Counted from the stretch's first letter, positions 8,083 through 18,101 are shown. The stretch is 64,000 bases of DNA from JADJNW01 sp964517175 (GCA_964517175.1 CAZFBU010000001.1:1-64000), one strand, 5' to 3'. Notes: generated by a model from the letters alone, not told the origin. Program-made: numbers and translations.

Positions 8083-9159
8083 ATGATCGACCAACCGACC
8101 AACATTCGCAAAGGAGAGGAACTGAATGTAGATCAACTGACCAGCTATCTGGCGACGGTGCAGCCCGAATGGGCAAAGGATATCGAGGTGCGGCAGTTCC
8201 CTTCGGGTTTCTCGAATTTGACGTACTGGGTAAGGGCTGGCGAGGAGGAGATGGTGCTTCGGCGACCACCGCACGGCGCCAGCGCCAAAGGCGGACACGA
8301 TATGCACCGCGAATTTTCGGTGTTGCAAAAAATACGCAAGATTTTTTCTAAAGTGCCCGAGGTTTTTCACTATTGCGATGATGAAAGCGTCATTGGTGCG
8401 CCGTTTTACCTGATGGAACGGGTTGCGGGTGTGATCCTGCGACCGGATGCGACGGGCGCATTTCCTGCTCTTGCGCCGGCGGCGTTTCAAACGACATCCG
8501 AAGCGTTGATCGATACACTGGTTGAACTGCACGGAGCGGATTACGAAGCGGTTGGTTTGGGGGATTTCGGCAGACCGGAAGGGTACACCGAGCGCCAGGT
8601 CAAGGGCTGGACAAAGCGCTATGTTGCTGCAAAAACCGACGAGGTCAAGGCTATTGAAATGGTCATTAAATGGCTCAACGAGCGCATTCCCGCGCACAGC
8701 GGCGCAACGATTATTCACAATGATTACAAATACGATAACGTTGTTTTTCAGCCAAATCAGTGGTCGGAAGTGACCGCCGTACTCGACTGGGAAATGGCGA
8801 CGCTCGGCGATCCGCTGATGGACCTGGGCACGACGCTTGCCTACTGGGTAACCGCAGAAGATCCGCCCACCGAGCAGCAGATGACGCGCATCGTTTCTTT
8901 CCTGCCCGGCAATCCCAATCGCACGGCATTACTGGAGTTGTACGCAAAAAAAAGCGGACGGGACATCGGCGATTTTATATTTTACTACGTCTTTGGCTTG
9001 TTCAAAATTTCGGTGATCGTGCAGCAAATTTACTACCGCTACGTCAACGGCTATACGGCTGATCCGCGCTTTGCCAGGCTCAATGAAATGGCGGAGTATT
9101 GTTGCAATAAGGCTCTATTGGCGATTCAGAAAAAGCGATTGGACGGGTTATTTACATAA
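8083..9159 (+). CDS. APH-type phosphotransferase family protein
   Basis: 358 residues of the aminoglycoside phosphotransferase/choline kinase fold. Visible: nucleotide-loop segment GFSNLTYWV (about 42-50), lysine-replacing VLRRPP strand, the catalytic loop HNDYKYDNVVF with D214 and N219, and the metal-binding LDWEMATLGDPLMDLG with D235. This subgroup resembles the N-terminal kinase half of ACAD10/ACAD11, which acts on 4-hydroxyacyl-CoA in fatty-acid breakdown; that substrate is only a family hint here. It has its own promoter and is followed 76 bases later by a flavoenzyme gene. Confidence 0.88.
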   Translation: MIDQPTNIRKGEELNVDQLTSYLATVQPEWAKDIEVRQFPSGFSNLTYWVRAGEEEMVLRRPPHGASAKGGHDMHREFSVLQKIRKIFSKVPEVFHYCDDESVIGAPFYLMERVAGVILRPDATGAFPALAPAAFQTTSEALIDTLVELHGADYEAVGLGDFGRPEGYTERQVKGWTKRYVAAKTDEVKAIEMVIKWLNERIPAHSGATIIHNDYKYDNVVFQPNQWSEVTAVLDWEMATLGDPLMDLGTTLAYWVTAEDPPTEQQMTRIVSFLPGNPNRTALLELYAKKSGRDIGDFIFYYVFGLFKISVIVQQIYYRYVNGYTADPRFARLNEMAEYCCNKALLAIQKKRLDGLFT

Positions 9160-9235
9160 AAAATCCTCCAGACAGACGCGCTGCGCGGGGGATTGGAAAA
9201 CCTGTTTTTATGCAACTTATTGAAAAAACATCGAC

Positions 9236-10435
9236 ATGGCGAGATACGATTTCCTGGTTATTGGTGGCGGCATTTTTGGAATGACGGCGGCGATTGAACT
9301 GCGAAAGCGCAATTACAACGTCGGTCTGATCAACCCCGACAGCATTCCGCATCACCTGGCGGCTTCGACCGACGTGACGAAGATCGTACGCATGGAATAC
9401 GGCTCGGATCAGGAATATTTCCGCATGGCGGAACGCAGCATCGAGCGGTGGCATGAATGGAATGATCTGCTTGGCGCGAAATTGTACCACGAAGTTGGCT
9501 TGTTGATGCTGTGCAAAAATGCGTTGGAAAGCGGTCGGCAACCCTTCGAACGAGCCAGTTATGACAACCTGCTGGCGGCAGGCTATGCGCCGGAGCGACT
9601 CGACGCGGCGACATTGCGCGCACGGTTTCCGGCGGCGAACAGCGCGGTTTACGTGGATGCTTGTTTCAACCCCAGAGCCGGTTTTGCCGAATCCGGGAAG
9701 GTGATCGGGAAATTGGCGGATTACGCGCGCTCCCTGGGCGTGGATATCCATGAACAGCAAACCGCTGAGCAATTAGTCGTCGAGCGAGGGCAACTGCAAG
9801 CCGTCAAAACCCGCGAGGGTGAGACTTTCCATTGCGGACACGCCATCGTCGCTGCCGGTGCGCATACGCCATATTTGCTGCCGGAATTGCAACCGTACAT
9901 GAAAGCGACTGGGCATCCGGTGTTTTGGCTGAAGCCGCACGATCCTGTACTTTTTTCATTGCCACGACTCCGCGTTTTCACGGCAGATATTTCCAACTCC
10001 GGGTGGTACGGTTTTCCATTTTTACCGGAGCACGGCATTATCAAAATTGCCAGGCATACCAATGGGGTCACTATCCATCCCGATCGGGACGACCGGCAGA
10101 TCACGGATGCGGAAGTGCAGGATATGCGTGACTTTCTGCGAAACAGCTTCCCGGAACTGGCGACTGCGCCGCTTGTTTACACCCGCCGTTGCTTGTATAC
10201 CGATACGCTGGACGGGCATTTCTGGATGGATCATCACCCGGAGATCAAAGGGGTATCCGTAGCTTCCGGTGGCAGCGGGCACGGCTTCAAGATGGGACCC
10301 ATCCTCGGAGAAATGAGCGCCGATATTGCCGAGGGCAAAGCGCATTCATTTGCTGATCGCTATCGCTGGCGCCACCTTACGCCGGAGACGACGCAGGTTG
10401 AGGAAGCGCGATTTGTAGTCGGGCGGAAGATTTGA
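9236..10435 (+). CDS. FAD-dependent oxidoreductase, sarcosine-oxidase/DAO family
   Basis: 399 residues. The Rossmann motif FLVIGGGIFGMTAAIEL at about 5-21 binds FAD. The downstream AASTDVTKIVRMEYG segment (about 41-55) is characteristic of the monomeric sarcosine oxidase/N-methyltryptophan oxidase branch of the DAO family. Near the C-terminus SGGSGHGFKMGPILGEMSADI is the second FAD-contact motif. The likely reaction is oxidation of a secondary or N-methyl amine or amino acid with peroxide formation; the substrate is unknown. Cytoplasmic, no signal peptide. Confidence 0.88.
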   Translation: MARYDFLVIGGGIFGMTAAIELRKRNYNVGLINPDSIPHHLAASTDVTKIVRMEYGSDQEYFRMAERSIERWHEWNDLLGAKLYHEVGLLMLCKNALESGRQPFERASYDNLLAAGYAPERLDAATLRARFPAANSAVYVDACFNPRAGFAESGKVIGKLADYARSLGVDIHEQQTAEQLVVERGQLQAVKTREGETFHCGHAIVAAGAHTPYLLPELQPYMKATGHPVFWLKPHDPVLFSLPRLRVFTADISNSGWYGFPFLPEHGIIKIARHTNGVTIHPDRDDRQITDAEVQDMRDFLRNSFPELATAPLVYTRRCLYTDTLDGHFWMDHHPEIKGVSVASGGSGHGFKMGPILGEMSADIAEGKAHSFADRYRWRHLTPETTQVEEARFVVGRKI

Positions 10436-10495
10436 GACTACATTGTAAAAAAAACGGTAAATAAGCATGATGACATTCTCTTTTTCCAGCCGATT

Positions 10496-10528
10496 TTTGC
10501 AAATTCAATAGCGAATGTCCTATTTTTA
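10496..10528 (+). promoter_or_regulatory. Promoter of pyruvate carboxylase
   Basis: TTTG at 10496-10499, a 21-base spacer, then TATTTTTA at 10521-10528 (one deviation from TAnnTTTG). The predicted start near 10535 leaves a leader of about 40 bases. Confidence 0.5.
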
Positions 10529-10573
10529 GCAGAAATGAAAAATTCAACGCCAAAAGACAGTAACCAGTAAAAA

Positions 10574-13500
10574 ATGACTGAAATCAAACGCTTTCACAAG
10601 ATCATGGTCGCCAATCGGGGCGAAATTGCCATCCGCGTACTGCGCGCTGCTTCTGAGCTGGAACTGCGCACGATAGCTATTTATACCTACGAAGATCGTT
10701 ATTCGCTGCACCGCTACAAGGCAGACGAAGCCTATCAGATTGGCAAAAAAGATGATCCGCTGAAACCCTATCTTGACATCGAAGAGATTTTGCGCGTTGC
10801 CAAGCGCAATGGCGTGGAAGCCATTCACCCGGGCTACGGCTTTTTGTCGGAGAATGTAGAATTTGCCCGCCGCTGCTTTGAGGAAGGTATCGTTTTTATC
10901 GGTCCGACAGCAGAAACCATGCAACGCCTGGGCGATAAAGTGGCGGCGAAAGTTCTGGCGAAAGGCTTGGATGTGCCGCTGATTGAAGACAGCCGGGAGC
11001 CGCTGACCGACGCAGAAACTGCGCTGCGGGAAGCCCAACGCATCGGTTTTCCCGTCATTATCAAAGCGGCTGCCGGTGGTGGTGGTCGTGGCATGCGCGT
11101 CGTGCGCCAGGAGCAGGACCTGAAGCGCGAATACGAAGAGGCGAGGGGAGAGGCGCGTACGGCTTTTGGCAATGACACGGTGTTTCTGGAGAAGTTTATC
11201 GAGGAGCCGAAGCACATCGAGGTGCAGATTTTGGGCGATAAATATGGCAACATCGTTCACCTGTACGAGCGCGACTGCTCGGTGCAGCGCCGTTTTCAGA
11301 AAGTGGTGGAAATTGCGCCGAGTTTGACCCTGAGTGATGCGACGAAAAACAAACTGTACGATTACGCCCTGCGCCTGGCACGGTCGGTGAATTACAGCCA
11401 CGCGGGCACGGTTGAGTTTTTGATAGACAAAAAAGAAAATATCTTTTTTATCGAAGTGAATCCGCGCATTCAGGTGGAGCATACGGTGACCGAAGAAGTG
11501 ACCGGTATTGACCTCGTGCGCTCGCAGATACTCATCGCGATGGGTTATCCGCTGGAGCACAAAACGATTCACATTCGCAGCCAGGAAGATGTGCAGGTCA
11601 ATGGTTTCGCGATTCAGTGCCGCATCACTACGGAAGATCCGTTCAATAATTTCAAGCCGGACTACGGTCGCATTATCGCTTATCGCAGCGCCAGCGGCAT
11701 GGGCATTCGCCTCGATGCGGGCAGTGCATTTGCCGGTGCGACCATCTCGCCGTTTTTCGACAGTATGCTGGTGAAGGTCACCGCCTGGGGGCGCACGCTG
11801 AAGGGCGCTTCCGAGCGACTGCACCGCGCTTTGCGCGAATTCCGGATTCGGGGTGTGAATACGAACATCGGCTTTTTGTTGAATTTACTGCAAAATGAAA
11901 CCTTTTACAAAGGTGAAGCGACGGTCAATTTTATCAAAGAAAATCCGAAACTGCTCGCGCCTCCGGGCTGGCGCGACCGCTCAACCAGGTTGCTGAGCTA
12001 TCTGGCGGAGGTGATCGTGAATGGCAATCCCGACGTGTCGAAAGTGGATGAAGATATGGTCTTCGTGGAGCCGAAAGTGCCGGATTACAATCCTTACAGC
12101 CTGCATCCGAAAGGTACCCGCGATAAGCTGCGGGAGCTTGGTCGGGAAAAATTCCTGACCGAATTGCGCGACGAACCAACNNNNNNNNNNNNNNNNNNNN
12201 NNNNNNNNNNNNNNNNNNNNNNNNNNNNNNNNNNNNNNNNNNNNNNNNNNNNNNNNNNNNNNNNNNNNNNNNNNNNNNNNTGCTGCGCGGCTCCAATGCG
12301 GTCGGCTATACGGCGTATCCTGATAATTTGGTCAGGAAATTCATCGTGCAGGCGGCAGAAACCGGCATCGATATTTTCCGGATTTTCGATTCGCTCAACT
12401 GGATCGAAGCGATGAAGGTCAGCATTCGCACGGTGCGCGAAGAGACGGACGCATTGGCGGAAGCCTGCATTTGCTATACCGGCGACATCACCGATCCGGA
12501 TCGCAGCAAATTTGATCTGCAATATTACCTCGATCTGGCCAGACGACTGGAGGACGAAGGTGCGCACATCCTGGCGATCAAGGACATGGCGGGGCTGTTG
12601 AAGCCGTATGCGGCGCAGTTGCTTATTACCGAATTGAAGCAAGTCGTCAACGTTCCAATCCACCTGCACACGCACGATACGGCCGCCATTCAGGGTGCGA
12701 CTTACCTGAAAGCCATTGAAGCGGGCGTCGATATTGTGGACGTGGCAATTGCATCCATGTCGGGATTGACTTCGCAGCCGAATTTCAATTCCGTAGCTGC
12801 CATGATGCAGGGGCACAAGCGCGAGCATCCGGTGAATCTGGAGTCGCTGAGCGATTTTTCGGCGTACTGGGAAGCGGTGCGGCGGTATTATTATCCATTT
12901 GAAACCGAACTGCGTGCCGGTGCGGCGGATTTGTACGCACACGAAATTCCTGGCGGGCAATATTCAAATCTGCGCCCGCAGGCGCGAGGACTGGGGCTTG
13001 AAGATAAGTTTGAATTGATCAAAAAGAATTACAAAGCAGCCAATGAATTGTTTGGCGATATTGTGAAAGTAACCCCGTCTTCCAAAGTCGTTGGCGACAT
13101 GGCGATGTTTATGACGTCGAACAATCTGACGAAGGAAGACATTCTGGAACGCGGGCAAACGCTGGCTTTTCCCGATAGCGTGAAAGCGCTGATGCGGGGC
13201 GACCTGGGGCAGATCGAGGGTGGCTTTCCGCCAAAAATCCAGCAGATCGTGCTGAAAGATGAAAAGCCTTACACTGATCGTCCGAATGCACACCTGGAGC
13301 CGGTTGATTTTGACCAGGAAATGGCGGCATTCCACGATAAATTTGGCGATCACCTGGGCATGAATGACTTCTTGTCGTACAAATTATATCCGAAAGTGTA
13401 CGAAGATTATTACAAGCATCTGGAAAGCTACGGCGAAGTGCGAAACCTGCCCACCTTGCCATTTTTCTTTGGCTTAAAGCAGAATGAGGAAATCATGGTT

Positions 13501-13881
13501 GAGATCGATCGTGGTAAAATAGTGGTGATCAAGTACGTCAACAAAACCGCGCCCGACGAGCAGGGCGTACGTTTGGTCGCTTTCGAACTGAACGGTCAGA
13601 TGCGCTCGGTGCCGGTACGCGATCAGCAGCAGGAAGTGAAAAAGGTAGCCCACCGCAAGGCGGAAACCGCAAACGAGGTTGGCGCGCCATTGCAGGGCAA
13701 TCTTTCCCGCATCCTGGTAAAAGAAGGCGAAACGGTTGACGAAAACACGCCATTGTTCATCATCGAAGCCATGAAGATGGAAAGCACGATCACTGCGCCG
13801 CAGGCGGGCACGGTCAGGAAAGTGCACCTATCCGAAAAAACGCTGGTGGAACAGGGCGATCTGGTGGTGGAGTTGGAATGA
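10574..13881 (+). CDS. pyc: Pyruvate carboxylase, interrupted by an assembly gap
   Basis: The enzyme carboxylates pyruvate to oxaloacetate with ATP and biotin. Before the gap: biotin carboxylase domain with VANRGEIAIRVLRAA, the ATP-grasp loop IIKAAAGGGGRGMRVV and EVNPRIQVEHTVTE. After the gap: carboxyltransferase TIM barrel with LRGSNAVGYTAYPDN, GIDIFRIFDSLNW and metal ligands in HLHTHDT, then the biotin carrier with EAMKMES (biotinyl lysine codon at 13774). Both sides are in different frames only because the 100-N gap is a placeholder. Comparison with known enzymes (about 1150 residues) suggests about 79 missing residues, containing the DTTFRDAHQS metal site; a true gap of 3k+2 bases near 236-239 restores one frame. 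One intact gene is therefore likely. Confidence 0.92.
12181..12280. other. Assembly gap (100 N) inside pyc
   Basis: Exactly 100 N. Flanking reading frames disagree by phase, so the real length is not 100; about 236-239 bases is predicted from the missing part of pyruvate carboxylase. Confidence 0.99.
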
Positions 13882-13883
13882 TC

Positions 13884-14816
13884 TCAATTCCCCAAATTCA
13901 CCACAATACCATCCGCCAGATAGCCGGAACGCAGACGTTGCAGATAATCTGCGGCGGAGTTGCGCGAACTGAACGAGCCAATGACCACCCGGTACAGGCG
14001 CGTGTTGGCGTTGTAGCCTTCCTTGATGTAGGCATTGCTCACGCCCTGCTCCCGCAATTGTTTCACCTGGCGCTCGGCATTGTCGATTACGCTGTACGAA
14101 CCTACCTGAATGCCGTAGCCGCTCGTTAAGGAAGTAGTGGTATAAGTTGAACTGGCAGTACTGTACGTATCGAAGTTGGTTGGCTGATCTGCGTAGGGGC
14201 TGCGTGCCGTCAGATCACCGGAGGTGGTAGTGCGCGGCGATGTATTGATATTTTCTGACTGCGTTGTGCTGCCGGGATAATAGTTGAAATTCTGCGGGGC
14301 AGTTTGCGTATTTCCTCCTTTGGTCGTGAAGCGGCTGTTGTCGAAGGTCGGTTGATTGCTAAAGTTACCGGGCGTAGTTTCTTCGGTGGCGCGCACGTTT
14401 GAAGCGGAAGGGTTGGTGTTGGAATTGCCCACCACTTCCAGTTGTACCATCGTTTTTCCTTCTTTTATCATATCCAGTTGCATGGCTGCTGCCCAGGAAA
14501 GATCGACGATTAGCTTGTCGCCAAACTTGCCCCGATCATTCACCCGGACGGTGACGGATTTGCCGTTGTCCAGGCGGGATACCTTCAGCAAAGTGCCTTT
14601 CGGGTGCGTCATGTGCGCTGCGGTAAGCTCGTATTTGTTGTAAATTTCGCCCAGCGCCGTGGACTGCCCGTGCAGGTAATCGGCGTAGTACATGGCGAAA
14701 CCGACTTCCAGGCTGCTGCCGGTCGTATTGCTCGGGGTATAATACTGCGCAAAAGTGACATTTTCGCTAAGCAAAAAGGTGAAAGTCAGGCTGAAGTATA
14801 TCCATAATTTTTTCAT
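13884..14816 (-). CDS. rlpA: RlpA-like septal ring lytic transglycosylase with SPOR domain
   Basis: 310 residues from the ATG giving a signal peptide (MKKLWIYFSLTFTFLLSENV, cleavage near TFAQ). The double-psi beta-barrel domain follows at about 30-130: EVGFAMYYADYLHGQSTALG, AAHMTHPKGTLLKV, VRVNDRGKFGDKLIVDLS. A low-complexity Ser/Thr/Asn linker covers about 135-230. The SPOR domain ends the protein (YGIQVGSYSVIDNAERQVKQ to VVNLGN) and binds denuded septal peptidoglycan. RlpA proteins cleave or organise glycan strands at division sites. Its stop codon lies 2 bases from the pyc stop, tail to tail. Confidence 0.9.
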   Translation of the reverse strand: MKKLWIYFSLTFTFLLSENVTFAQYYTPSNTTGSSLEVGFAMYYADYLHGQSTALGEIYNKYELTAAHMTHPKGTLLKVSRLDNGKSVTVRVNDRGKFGDKLIVDLSWAAAMQLDMIKEGKTMVQLEVVGNSNTNPSASNVRATEETTPGNFSNQPTFDNSRFTTKGGNTQTAPQNFNYYPGSTTQSENINTSPRTTTSGDLTARSPYADQPTNFDTYSTASSTYTTTSLTSGYGIQVGSYSVIDNAERQVKQLREQGVSNAYIKEGYNANTRLYRVVIGSFSSRNSAADYLQRLRSGYLADGIVVNLGN

Positions 14817-14924
14817 AGGAAACAAGCGTGATTTGTTAGCAATTACAATTCTAACACATTTAACGTAAATAATAACGCATTTTGTTTGAAAAAGTAACAA
14901 TTTGTGGAGAAAAGGGGAGTGACT

Positions 14925-14946
14925 GGCCGGAGGACCAGCCTCCGGC
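14925..14946. repeat. GC-rich hairpin
   Basis: An 8-base perfect inverted repeat (GCCGGAGG and CCTCCGGC) with a 5-base loop, about 110 bases upstream of the rlpA start. No T-run follows on either strand. Its role is unknown; it could be a dispersed palindromic element. Confidence 0.4.
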
Positions 14947-15089
14947 GAAGTATTTTAAGGTCGGTACAATAACTGTTGGAAAATTGCGGTAAACGTCTGA
15001 TTATCAACAATGAAAGAGATTCAAATCAATCGTAAAGAGCAAGGAATGACAGCATTTTGCTGCTGCGGTGAAATCGAACAAACAAAAAC

Positions 15090-15920
15090 CTATTTTTGCA
15101 ACAAATCCAAAATCAGCGCTGCCACTAGCGGCGATTGCTGCCTGGGCGAAGTCAGCGGTTTGCCACTTTCCAGGTTGAAGCCTTCGCAGAAGCCGTATTC
15201 TTCGCAGCAATGCAAAATCCGGCGACGCAGCTTCGCGGCAACATTTTCAAAGTCATACCGCAGCAATCCGTTGTACAGCATCCAGGCATCGAATACGCGG
15301 ATATCGCCCGTGGAAAGCCTTGATTCCAACTTCAGGAGCATACACTCCGCCTGATCCTGTGTAGGAATTTCGCCTGCCAGCGGCAAAAAGCGCGCCATGA
15401 AATTCGCTTCCTTCGGTGCGCCGATCTGGTGGTAGCCACCGCAACTTTCATCCCAGAACTGCTCGTTCATGCTAAAAATGGTCAGCTCGTGCCATTGAAT
15501 GACTTCCAGTACATCGGCGTCGAGTTGGTGCCCCAGTTTAATGAGGCTTTCATTCGACCAGGTGAGGGCGGTGAGGAATGTAATGTCCGGGATATTCGGT
15601 GCAGCTTCGGGATGATGCGGTAAACCATTGTCCTGCGGGTCGCAGTGTTCGTACAAATATTGATGGCGGGATAGAATCTGTTGGTAATAGATTCCCAGCA
15701 AGTCTGGTTGGGGACTGATTTTCTGCAATTTGTACAAAACTATGGCGTCCAGCGGCAGGGTGAAGTCATTTGTTTGTAAGGCTCGGTCAAGCTGCCTCCA
15801 GGCCTGCTCTTCGTTGATGTGAGCATAGCCTAAAGCGCTGATTGCACTTCCATTTCCAGACAAATAATTCTCTCCCTCCCGCTTTAGCAGGGAAGTGGCG
15901 GCCTCAAGTTGTGTGATCAA
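15090..15920 (-). CDS. Alpha/alpha-barrel glycosidase-like protein, function uncertain
   Basis: 276 residues, no signal peptide. The arrangement of DAIVLYKLQKI, YLYEHCDPQDNGLPHHPEAAPN, TFLTALTWSNESLIKL, NEQFWDESCGGYH and GDIRVFDAWMLYNGLLRYDF resembles the helical hairpins of the GH63/MGH1-like six-hairpin glycosidases, in which the FWDE-G-Y and W-N-GL segments recur. It is much shorter than those enzymes (usually over 400 residues), so it may be a divergent or truncated member without the full active site. The nearest genes give no functional hint. Confidence 0.5.
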   Translation of the reverse strand: MITQLEAATSLLKREGENYLSGNGSAISALGYAHINEEQAWRQLDRALQTNDFTLPLDAIVLYKLQKISPQPDLLGIYYQQILSRHQYLYEHCDPQDNGLPHHPEAAPNIPDITFLTALTWSNESLIKLGHQLDADVLEVIQWHELTIFSMNEQFWDESCGGYHQIGAPKEANFMARFLPLAGEIPTQDQAECMLLKLESRLSTGDIRVFDAWMLYNGLLRYDFENVAAKLRRRILHCCEEYGFCEGFNLESGKPLTSPRQQSPLVAALILDLLQK

Positions 15921-16275
15921 GATGTTTGGTTTTTAAGTTTTTATCGACAGAAAACCGGCTTCGGGAAACGACAATTCACAGGGGGGAGTAATCAGAATTG
16001 CAATCATTGAATAACAAAGATAATACAAAGTTTATAAAAAGATACGAGTGTATGGAATGGAAGGTTCTATTTTATTGGAATAATTTTTTACAAAAAGAGA
16101 AATCGCTACTTTCCAAAAAATAAATCCATAATGAAAGATGAAACAAAAAAACGCGGCAGGGTGATCTGGAACCCCCTGGATCACCATCTGCGCCAATTCG
16201 GGCAATAGTGGTGAAGCAAAGCGCGCAGGCAGTACGCCACCCGGTGGTTGAGGGGGGGAAATTCATTAATCTTTC

Positions 16276-16480
16276 ATCGCCGGATGAATCCAGCGCTACG
16301 TGTTCGCCGGATGAATCCAGCGCTACGTNNNNNNNNNNNNNNNNNNNNNNNNNNNNNNNNNNNNNNNNNNNNNNNNNNNNNNNNNNNNNNNNNNNNNNNN
16401 NNNNNNNNNNNNNNNNNNNNNNNNNNNNTCGCCGGATGAATCCAGCGCTACGTGTTCGCCGGATGAATCCAGCGCTACGT
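16276..16480. repeat. 27-bp tandem repeat array broken by a gap
   Basis: Two copies are visible on each side of a 100-N gap; the unit is 27 bases and includes CGCCGGATGAATCCAGCG. On the minus strand the unit folds into an 8-pair hairpin (CGCTGGAT, TC, ATCCGGCG) with one G-U pair. The unit length is a multiple of three, so open frames cross it, but none looks like a real gene. Copy number is unknown because the assembler stopped here. Confidence 0.85.
16329..16428. other. Assembly gap (100 N) inside the tandem repeat
   Basis: Exactly 100 N, placed between identical repeat copies; most simply an unresolved longer array. The surrounding 15921-16517 holds no convincing gene. Confidence 0.99.
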
Positions 16481-16517
16481 TCATCGCAAGTATCACACCA
16501 TTCCCTTTGTCGATTTA

Positions 16518-16782
16518 CTACTGCTTCACCAGGAACGCCTGCCCTACCAGTTGCGATCCCTGCACCAGCCGACAATGATACCAGCCCTTTGCCAGATCGC
16601 TTAGATCAAGCTGATAATCGCGCTGTAGTTTCGATACCTTCAGGACTTGTCCATTGCTACTGAGTATTTGTACATAATGCGGTATTCTGGGCAATTGGTA
16701 AAAGCTGACCCTGGCAGAGCGCCCAGCCGCGCGGTGCGAAATTAAAGCCGAAAGCCATGATTGTTCCGAGGAATGGTTCCGT
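16518..16782 (-). pseudogene. Chimeric remnant: phage tail-collar (MdpB-like) start fused to a T9SS sorting-domain end
   Basis: From 16782 downwards the frame reads TEPFLGTIMAFGFNFAPRGW followed by ALCQGQLLPIAQNTAL, the canonical start of microcystin-dependent/tail-collar proteins, normally opening with MEPFLG; here the first codon is ACG instead of ATG. The frame then meets a stop after CTNTQ (about 16665). In another frame the sequence continues as VQILSSNGQVLKVSKLQRDY, then QLDLSDLAKGWYHCRLVQG and SQLVGQAFLVKQ with stop at 16518, a typical type A T9SS C-terminal sorting domain. The middle of the ancestral gene or genes is missing. Such collar proteins with secretion tails occur in Bacteroidota, so one gene with an internal deletion is the simplest origin. 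Confidence 0.75.
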
Positions 16783-16908
16783 CTGTAGCGTTTTAGGTTT
16801 TTACACTGTTTTAATAGTGAAAATGTTTCAAATGTAACCTAAAAACGGAAAAACACCAGAATATTTTGCTTTATTTTTGTAAAATAAAAAATAATATTTT
16901 TTAAAAAA

Positions 16909-17985
16909 TCAAATCCGATATACAATTGCATTGATGTTCATGCCCGCGCCCACGGATGCAAAGACAATGACGTCGCCTTCCTGAATTTGGTGTCCGGTCA
17001 TTTTGCCCCTGCGAATCCGGTCAAATAAGGTAGGCACGGTAGCTACCGAACTGTTGCCGAGGTCGCGAATGCTCACCGGCATGACATTGTCGTCGAATTC
17101 GCGCTGGTCGTACAAGCGATACAGGCGTTTGAGAATGGCGTGATCCATTTTTTCATTTGCCTGATGAATAATGATTTTTTTGACATCAGAAATGTGCAGC
17201 CCGGCTTTGTCGAGGCAGCCTTTGATGGCTTCGGGCACGTTGGAAAGCGCAAACTCGTAAATTTTCCGACCGTGCATTTTTATGTAGCCCATGTGCGGGT
17301 CAGCATCCGGAAGATTGGATTTTCCAAAAAACAGATAACCCGCCTCCTCTTTTGTAAAGGACTGACTTGCTACGGCGAGAATGCCGCGTTTGCCCTCATT
17401 CTCAGTCATTTCCACGACGACTGCTCCGGCGCCATCAGCAAAGATCATGCCGTCGCGGTCGTAATCGTCCACCACCCGCGAGAGCGTTTCCGTGCCAATG
17501 ATTAGCGCCCGCTTGGCCATGCCTGCTTTCATAAAGGCATATGCCTGAATCATGCCTTCCACCCAGCCAGGGCAGCCGAAGATGATGTCGTAAGCCACGC
17601 AATTAGGATTCTCGATGCCGAGGCGCTGTTTGATGCGCGAAGCCAGGCTCGGCAACAGGTCGGTTTGGGTGCTGCCGACAGGTATGTCGCCGAAGTTATC
17701 GGCTACGATGATGTAATCCAGGGTTTCCGGATCAGTGCCGGCATCTTCAATGGCTTGCTGTGCAGCGATTGCACCAATGTCCGAAGCGACTTGATCGTCG
17801 TTGACGTAGCGCCGCTCGCCAATGCCGGTAATTGCCTGGAATTTTTCGATAATTTCCTGCGCCGGTTTATTGATGCGTTCGTTATTGGCATCATAAAATT
17901 CGTGCTGGAGGAATGCCTCGTTCCTGACAATTCGCTCCGGAACATAGCTGCCGCTGCCGATTATAATAGAAGTAGTTTGTTGCAT
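16909..17985 (-). CDS. 3-oxoacyl-ACP synthase III family protein
   Basis: 358 residues with the thiolase fold. The catalytic triad is visible: C138 in FGCPGWVEG, H274 in IIHQANEKM and N311 in LGNSSVATVP. KAS III enzymes condense acetyl-CoA or another acyl-CoA with malonyl-ACP to start fatty-acid synthesis. The sequence is longer than housekeeping FabH (about 320-335) and has an insert around 27-45, so it may be a paralogue for specialised acyl chains. It is monocistronic with no fab genes beside it, which favours a specialised role, but that is inference. Confidence 0.88.
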   Translation of the reverse strand: MQQTTSIIIGSGSYVPERIVRNEAFLQHEFYDANNERINKPAQEIIEKFQAITGIGERRYVNDDQVASDIGAIAAQQAIEDAGTDPETLDYIIVADNFGDIPVGSTQTDLLPSLASRIKQRLGIENPNCVAYDIIFGCPGWVEGMIQAYAFMKAGMAKRALIIGTETLSRVVDDYDRDGMIFADGAGAVVVEMTENEGKRGILAVASQSFTKEEAGYLFFGKSNLPDADPHMGYIKMHGRKIYEFALSNVPEAIKGCLDKAGLHISDVKKIIIHQANEKMDHAILKRLYRLYDQREFDDNVMPVSIRDLGNSSVATVPTLFDRIRRGKMTGHQIQEGDVIVFASVGAGMNINAIVYRI

Positions 17986-18101
17986 GAAAAATGAAGAGGT
18001 TTATTTTTTTTAGTAAAATTCAAGCGCCTTTGTCAGAACATTCAAAGATGCAAAACGTATGGATTTCCGTTCGGAATATTTCAGTACCGAAAAATTGTTT
18101 T

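Noticed and set aside
10544..11824. 426-residue open frame on the minus strand opposite pyc
   Set aside because: It lies wholly opposite the biotin carboxylase domain, has no recognisable motif and has the Arg/His-rich composition of an antisense shadow.
16131..16208. 25-codon ORF beginning MKDETKKRGRVIWNPLDHHL
   Set aside because: Too short, no homology recognised, and adjacent to decayed sequence; kept only as a possibility.
16276..16480. Possible CRISPR array
   Set aside because: Copies are contiguous without unique spacers, and no cas gene is near; it is a simple tandem repeat.
16072..16663. Open frames on both strands crossing the 16.3-kb gap
   Set aside because: They exist because the 27-bp unit is a multiple of three and N runs contain no stops; no start signal or homology.
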